Below are positions 58,298 through 64,000 of a stretch of DNA of 64,000 nt, in pieces (positions within the stretch are counted from its first letter, which is position 1; the number at the start of each line of letters is the position of its first letter). Source of the stretch: Odobenus rosmarus divergens (lineage: Eukaryota; Chordata; Mammalia; Carnivora; Odobenidae); assembly GCF_000321225.1 (NCBI RefSeq), contig NW_004450566.1, forward strand, positions 425,797 to 489,796. Direction: 5' to 3'. Below the pieces are notes generated by a model. It saw nothing but the letters and a program-made list of their open reading frames with translations. It had not been told where the DNA came from and ran no database searches. Position numbers and translations under genes: made by a program.

Positions 58298-61190
58298 CAA
58301 GTTTTTATTTAAATTCTAGTTAGTTAACATACAGTGTAATATTAGTTTCAGGTGTAGAATTTAGTGATTCAACACTTATATACAGCACTTGGTGCTCATC
58401 ACAAGTGCACTCCTTAATCCCTATTACCTATTTAACCCTATTTAACCCATCCTCCCCACTTCCCCTCTGTTAACCATCAGTTTGTTCTCTCTAGTTGAGT
58501 CTTTTTCTTGGTTTTCCCTTTCTTTTTTTTCCCCTCCTATGTTCGTATGTTTTGTTTCTTAAATTCCACATATGAGTGAAATCATGTGGTATTTGTCTTT
58601 CTCTGACTGACTTACTTTGCTTAGCATAATACTCACTAGCTCCGTCCATGTTTTTGCAAATGGCAATATTTCTTTTTTTGGCTGAATAATATTCCATTAC
58701 ATATATATACCTCACCTTTATTTATTCATCAGTCAGCAGGTACTTGGGCTCTTTCCATAATTTGGCTATCGTTGATAATGCTGCTATAAATGTCAGGGGG
58801 CGCGTATCCCTTCAAATTAGTATTTTTGTACCTTTGGGTAAATACCTATTAGCACAATTCCTGGATTATAGGGTAGTTCAATTTTAACTTTTTGAAGAAT
58901 CTCCATACTGTTTTCCAGAGTGGCTGCACCAGTTTGTGTTCCCACCAACAGTGCAAGAGGGTTCCCCTTTCTCCTCATGTGTTGTTAATTTCAGCTATTT
59001 TGACTGGTGTGAAATGATATCTCATTGTGGTTTTGATTTGTATTTCCCTGATGATTAGTGATGTTGAGCATCTTTTCATGTGTCTGTTGACCATCTGTAT
59101 GTCTTCTTTGGAAAAAAATGTCTATTCATGTCTGCCCATTTTTTAACTGGATTATTTGTTTGTGGGTGTTGAGTTTGATTAAGTTCTTTATATATTTTGG
59201 ACACTAACCCTTTATCAGATATGTCATTTGTAAATATCTTCTCCCATTTCACAGGTTGCCTTTTAGTTTTGTTAATTGTTTCCTTCTCTGTGCAGAAGCT
59301 TTTTATTTTGATGTAATCCCAATAGTTTATTTTTGCTTTTATTTCCCTTGCCTCAAGAAACATATCTAGTAAGAAGTTACTATGGCCAATGTCGAAGAGG
59401 TTACTGCCTGTGTTCTCCTCTAGTATTTTAATGGTTTCCTGTCTCACATTTAGGTCTTCCATCCATTTTGAATTTATTTTTGTGTATGGTGTAAAAAAGT
59501 GGTCCAGCTTCATTCTTTTGCATGTTGCTGTCCAGTTTTCCCAACACCATTTGTTGAAGAGATTCTCTTTTTTTTCCATTGGATATTCTTTCCTGCTGTG
59601 TTGAAGATTAATTGACCATATACTTTTGGGTTCATTTCTGGGTTTTCTATTCTGTTCCATTGATCTGTGTGTCTATTTTTGTGCCAGTACCATACTGTCT
59701 TGATCACAACAGCTTTGTAATATGACTTGAAATCTGGATTTGCAATACCTCCAGCTTTGCTTTTCTTTTTCAAGATTGCTTTGGGTATTCATGGTCTTTT
59801 GTGGTTCCATACAAATTTTGGGATTGTTTCTTCCAGCTCTGTGAAAAATGGTTGTGGTATTTTGATAGGGATTGAATTAAATGTGTAGACTGCTTTGGGT
59901 AGAATGGATATTTTAATAAAATTTGTTCTTCCAACCCATGAGCATGGAACATCTTTCATTTGTCTATGTCATCTTTAATTTCTTTCATCAGTGTTTTATA
60001 GTCTTTGGAGTACAGGTCTTTCACCTCTTTGGTTAGGTTTATTCCTAGGTATCTTATTGTTTTTGGTGCAGTTGTAAATGGGATCGATTCCTTGATTTCT
60101 CCTTCTAGTGCTTCATTATTGGTGTACAGAATGCAACAGATTTCTGTATGTTGATTTTGTATCCTGCAACTTTATTGAATTCATGTATCAGTTTTGGCAA
60201 TTTTTTGGTGAAGTCTTTTGGGTTTTCTATATAGAGTAACATGTCATCTGCAAATAGTGAAAGTTTAACTTCTTCCTTGCTGATTTGGATCCCTTTTATT
60301 TCTTTATTGTCTGATTACTGTGGCTAGGACTTCCAATACTATGTTAAATAACAGTGGTGAGAGTGAACATCACTGTCTTGTTCTTGACCATAGAGGAAAA
60401 GCCCTCAGTTTTTCCACATTGAGGATGATATTAGCTGTGGGTCTTTTGTATATGGCCTTTATGATGTTGAGGTATGTTCCCTCTAACCCTACGTTGTTGA
60501 GGGTTTCTATCATGAATGGATGTTGTATTTTGTGAAATGATTTTTCTGCATCTATCAAAATGATCACGTGGTTCTTATAATTCTCTTATTGATGTGATGT
60601 ATCTTGTGATGTATCACACTGATTGATTTGTGATTATTAAACCACCCGTGCAATCCAGGAATAAATCCCAGTTGATTGTGGCAAATGAGTCTTTTAATGT
60701 GCTGTTGGATTCTATTTGCTAATATTATATTGAGGATTTTTGCATCCATGTTCATCAGGGATATTGGCCTATAGTTCTCTTTTTTAGTGGCATCTTTATC
60801 TGGTTTTGGTATCAGGGTAATGCTGGCCTCATTGAATGAACTTGGAAGTTTTCCTTCCATTTTTTGGAATAGCTTGAGAAGAATAGGTATTAACTCTTCT
60901 TTAAATGTTTGGTAGAATTTGCCTGTGAGGCCATCTGGCCCTGGACTTTTGTTTATTGGGAGATTTTTTTATTACTGATTCAATTTCATTTCTGGTTATT
61001 GGTCTGTTCAAGTTTTCTATTTCTTCCTGTTTCAGTTTTGTTAGTTTATATGTTTCTAGGAATTTATTCATTTCTTCTTGGTTGTCCAATTTGTTGGCAT
61101 ATAGTTTTTCATAATCTTCTCTTATAATTGTATTTCTGTGGTGTTGGCTGTATTTCTCCTCTTTCGTTTGTGTTAAAATCATATTTTAAA
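58298..61190 (-). mobile_element. Carnivore L1, 2.9 kb, 5'-truncated, with decayed ORF2
   Basis: The antisense 3' UTR starts at 58298 (TTTTTATTTAAATTCTAGTTAGTTAAC). ORF2 then reads leftward from about 61182. Minus-strand frames keep [18 protein letters not shown] (RT entry, 61182-60901), an RT segment containing [20 protein letters not shown] (60860-60564), [19 protein letters not shown] (60567-60370), the catalytic [13 protein letters not shown] motif (near 60257-60240), and the C-terminal region (59773-59076). Indels and stops separate these frames, so ORF2 is not made. The endonuclease domain is missing because of 5' truncation at about 61190. Conservation is good, so this is younger than the L1M at 45-48 kb. 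Confidence 0.95.
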
Positions 61191-61796
61191 CATGGGGTAA
61201 AATTAAAATGACTCTATGAATATGAATATATAAGGCAGTTGTATTGTCTTTCTGCTATTTCCCAACAATGGTGTTTAATAAATACTTATTGATTTAGCTT
61301 TCCTTCCTTTTTTTTCTTCTTCCCTCCTTCCTTCCTTCCTTACTTGTTCTCTGTCTATATTGTTTGATTAAAAAAAAAGATTTATGGAAACTTCTAATAA
61401 TATATGTATACTAGCACTTGTTGTGTGTAAAGCAGTGTGTAATATGGGGGATATAGGGATAACAACCTGAGTAATAAAATTGTATGCCACTTATACTTTA
61501 CAACACATGGGGAACACACTAGATAATAAAAAGTTACATATGAGTCTAAAAATAAAAGGTGGAAAAATTTCATTTATGTTGGTGTAGAAGAGGGGAGAGC
61601 ATTGAGTTTACTTGAAAAGTCCTGAAAGTAAAATTAGGTAAGCTGGCACTTTTCTAAAAAGTTTTACTGATGAGTTACAGCATACCATCTTACTAATTTA
61701 TATGTGGATAGCTATTTTTTCTCTTTATCTAAAGTGATTTTCTAAGGGGTCTGTTAACAGAAACAGTAGTAAAATGAAACAAACTATTACTTAAAG
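61191..61796. other. No gene; includes (CCTT)n microsatellite
   Basis: A pyrimidine tract of CCTT/CTTC units at about 61300-61341; the rest appears unique. Confidence 0.5.
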
Positions 61797-61806
61797 ATAG
61801 GCACAG

Positions 61807-62015
61807 AGGCACCTGTGTGGCTCAGTCATTTAGGCCTCTGACCCTTGATTTTGGCTCAGGTCATGATCTTGGGGTCCTGGAATTGAGCACCACATGGGGC
61901 TCCATACTCAGCGGGGAGTCTGCTTGAGGATTCTCTCTCTCCCTCTGCCCCTACCCCTCCTCTCTCTCTCTCAAATAAATAAATAAATACATAAATAATT
62001 TTTTTTTAAAAAAAA
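61807..62015 (+). mobile_element. SINEC, older subfamily
   Basis: GGCACCTGTGTGGCTCAGTCATTTAGGCC head, CTGACCCTTGATTTTGGCTCAGG variant, tail CAAATAAATAAATAAATACATAAATAATTTTTTTT. Short target duplication ATAGGCACA on both sides (near 61797 and 62017). Confidence 0.93.
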
Positions 62016-62029
62016 AATAGGCACATAAT

Positions 62030-63690
62030 TGATAGATACTGATGAGAAATAAGTTGGCTAAGCTAAGAACTCTCTACTTGGAGAGACCTGTTCTATAACA
62101 TGAACCTATTCAGGGAAAAGAAAAAAAAATTTAGTTTCCCCTCCCTCCTCCTTCCTCTTCCCTTTCCCCTTTCTTTTTCTTTGAATTTCTATAGCTCTTC
62201 AGTTACTAAACTACTTACTTTAGCAGTCCTTTGAGGAAGGTCAAACTCCTAATGTGGCATTAGCTATAGTTACTTCCTGACCAACCTCTATTCTTATCTG
62301 TCCTCAGGTATCCTCACCTTGCACTTCTCAGAGAGGGAGAGAATAAAAAATAGTGTGAGCATGGGCATTTCTGAACCTTCAGAAATTCTTACCAAAAGGC
62401 CTCAACTGCCCATTTGCTGTACCATCTGGGAAATAGGGAAGAGTAGGAGTCATCTCTTTCCTCTATATTAACTGGAAGTCTTCTCTTGGCCAATTTACCA
62501 ACCTGGTTGACTGTGTAGGAGCAGGAACATCATAACCTTTGTGACAATGAGCAGTAGGGATTCTTCAAAACATAATCATCCTTCTGGCCATGACAGATGG
62601 AGGGAAAAAAAAAATCAAATTTATTTTGGATTTTAAGAATCTATTTTATTGCAAATAGTAAATGGTGTTTTCAACTTTTCCAGCCCCTTGTTCTCTAGGT
62701 TTAACATTTCCCCCACCCTTGCTTCTGCCCAACAGCCATCTTGGCAACCCCTCCCTGGAATCATTTCCTGTCATGACATTTTTAGAAACCAAAATAACAG
62801 CATTTACAATGTAACAGCTAAATATTCCCATAGAGTATCTGAGTAAAACAAGCGTTTTTGCACAATAGTTTTAAACATGCCATTGGGTATGTATTCAGAC
62901 AGAGCCTTTTCTGGGTGTTCAGTTTCTGGCTAACCAGTAGGCTGATTGCAGTATTGTTTGTTGTCACTCTATAATCACATCTGGCATTCACAGCTGGCAA
63001 CATTCTGGCTTCCAAGGTTTTCTCATGCAGTGTCTTGTTTTAATTTCAGAATGCACATTCAGTGATGGGGTGTTTTTAAGAATAAGGGGTGGCTATGTAA
63101 TTCTCTATAAAAAATGAAGCACAGGTACATGTAATATGACATGGGAGTGTGAGCTACAACAAATGGAATCTCATTTGGACAAATCTAATACATTTTTAAT
63201 TCTTTGAATTTTTTTTAAGAAGATGAACACTTATGCTTTTTACAATAGAATTATTTACTTAGCCTTTTACATCGTTAATTTTCCATTTTAAATTTAGTGC
63301 AGCATAAACTCAGAAAGGTGCTAGGAAAAATATTCAAAGTGTCTGCAGACAGTTAGTGTTCGTAAACCACGATGACAAAACCTCAAAAATAGATGCAGCC
63401 CTGTCAAAGTTAAATTGAATGACTCAGTGTCTGGACCACTCAGAAGGTTTTTTTTTCTTTTTCTTTTTTTCTAGTTAGGGAATGGGAGAGACTGTTCACT
63501 TTGGAACTTTGGAATCATGGATGGGGGAAATTTGTTTTGCCTTGTTTTAGAGATGGGAGAGAATGCTATCACAGGAAATTTGGATAAAAACCAAAACCTC
63601 TTAAAAATATATAGAGTAGAACTCAGGTCACTTATTTTTCATGACTTTTTATTTTTGAGAGTTACTCATTAGGGTACAGCTATACCTGAG
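62030..63690. other. No recognisable gene
   Basis: 1.7 kb without a named repeat. Open frames at 62646-62846 overlap on opposite strands. 63240-63420 has a few TTAAT cores and could be conserved, but nothing distinguishes it by eye. Confidence 0.35.
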
Positions 63691-63699
63691 TGATTATTT

Positions 63700-64000
63700 T
63701 ACCCAACTCTCACATTTATAGACAGAGCCATGAGGCTCCCTTGTCTTTCTCCCTCTATAGAGGCTGAATAAGCCAGATAGTTACTTTCGCAGATTCTCTT
63801 GTATATAACGGTGGCCATGTGGTCAACTTTTAGCCAACAATATATAAGGGATAATCTGCTGGATTGTTTCAGGGAAAAATTCCATTCAGTATTTAAAAGA
63901 CAAAGCCAATAAATAAAAATCTTTTTTAGCCTCCCTGGCTTCATGTTTTTGAATGGGAGTGTGATGCCTGGAGCTTGGCAGCCATCTTGAGACTGTGAGA
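63700..64000. repeat. Unclassified old interspersed repeat, runs off right edge
   Basis: GGTGGCCATGTGGTCAACTTTTAGCCAACAATATATAAGGG then GTGTGATGCCTGGAGCTTGGCAGCCATCTTGAGACTGTGAGA resembles a common repeat that carries GTGATGGCTGGAGCTCCAGCAGCCATCTTGGACC. Cut by the window end; family not identified. Confidence 0.45.

Noticed and set aside
59076..59660. 194-codon open frame as a gene
   Set aside because: It is L1 ORF2 C-terminal sequence in a decayed element.

Overview
The window is mammalian nuclear DNA, almost certainly from a carnivoran and probably a non-canid caniform (bear, seal or mustelid type). The main evidence is 17 copies of the tRNA-Lys-derived SINEC (CAN-SINE) family, recognised by the head GGCGCCTGGGTGGCTCAGT, a TC-rich middle and an AATAAATAAAATCTT tail. 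L1 fragments with carnivore-type 5' and 3' untranslated regions support this. The caniform placement rests on recalled SINE subfamily features and is an inference. No exon of a protein-coding gene, no intact RNA gene and no CpG-island promoter of a host gene could be supported. The window therefore reads as intergenic or deep intronic sequence, and the short open reading frames are chance or transposon-derived.

Layout. 1-1.25 kb is the 5' untranslated region of a minus-strand L1 whose body lies off the left edge. 1.25-10 kb holds old repeats (an L2 piece, an MLT-like LTR, MIRs), a full-length MER5A with a perfect 8-bp target duplication, a SINEC, a 30-nt U6 snRNA 5' fragment with a 13-bp target duplication, and an L1 3' end. 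10-25 kb holds an old L1M 3' region, a homeodomain-motif-rich unique stretch near 15.75 kb, microsatellites, two carnivore L1 3' fragments, and a SINEC cluster that contains a 50-N assembly gap. 25-40 kb is L2/MIR remnants, more SINECs, an L1 fragment with a (TA)24 tract, and an RPL4 processed pseudogene. 40-53 kb has a long decayed L1M split by a MER2 (Tigger) element, a hAT relic near 44 kb, two SINECs, and a second L1M 3' end split by a 1.3-kb hAT transposon that still shows transposase motifs. 53-64 kb has MIR/L2 pieces, an MLT1 LTR, two SINECs and a 2.9-kb 5'-truncated L1 with a decayed reverse transcriptase.

Nothing here forms a working gene system. What can be read is the insertion history: L1M, then hAT/Tigger DNA transposons, then MIR/L2-era decay, then carnivore L1 and several SINEC waves. 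There is also an assembly defect: the 50-N gap at 24196 is flanked by the same 77 bp on both sides. Family names were assigned by eye and no database search was run.
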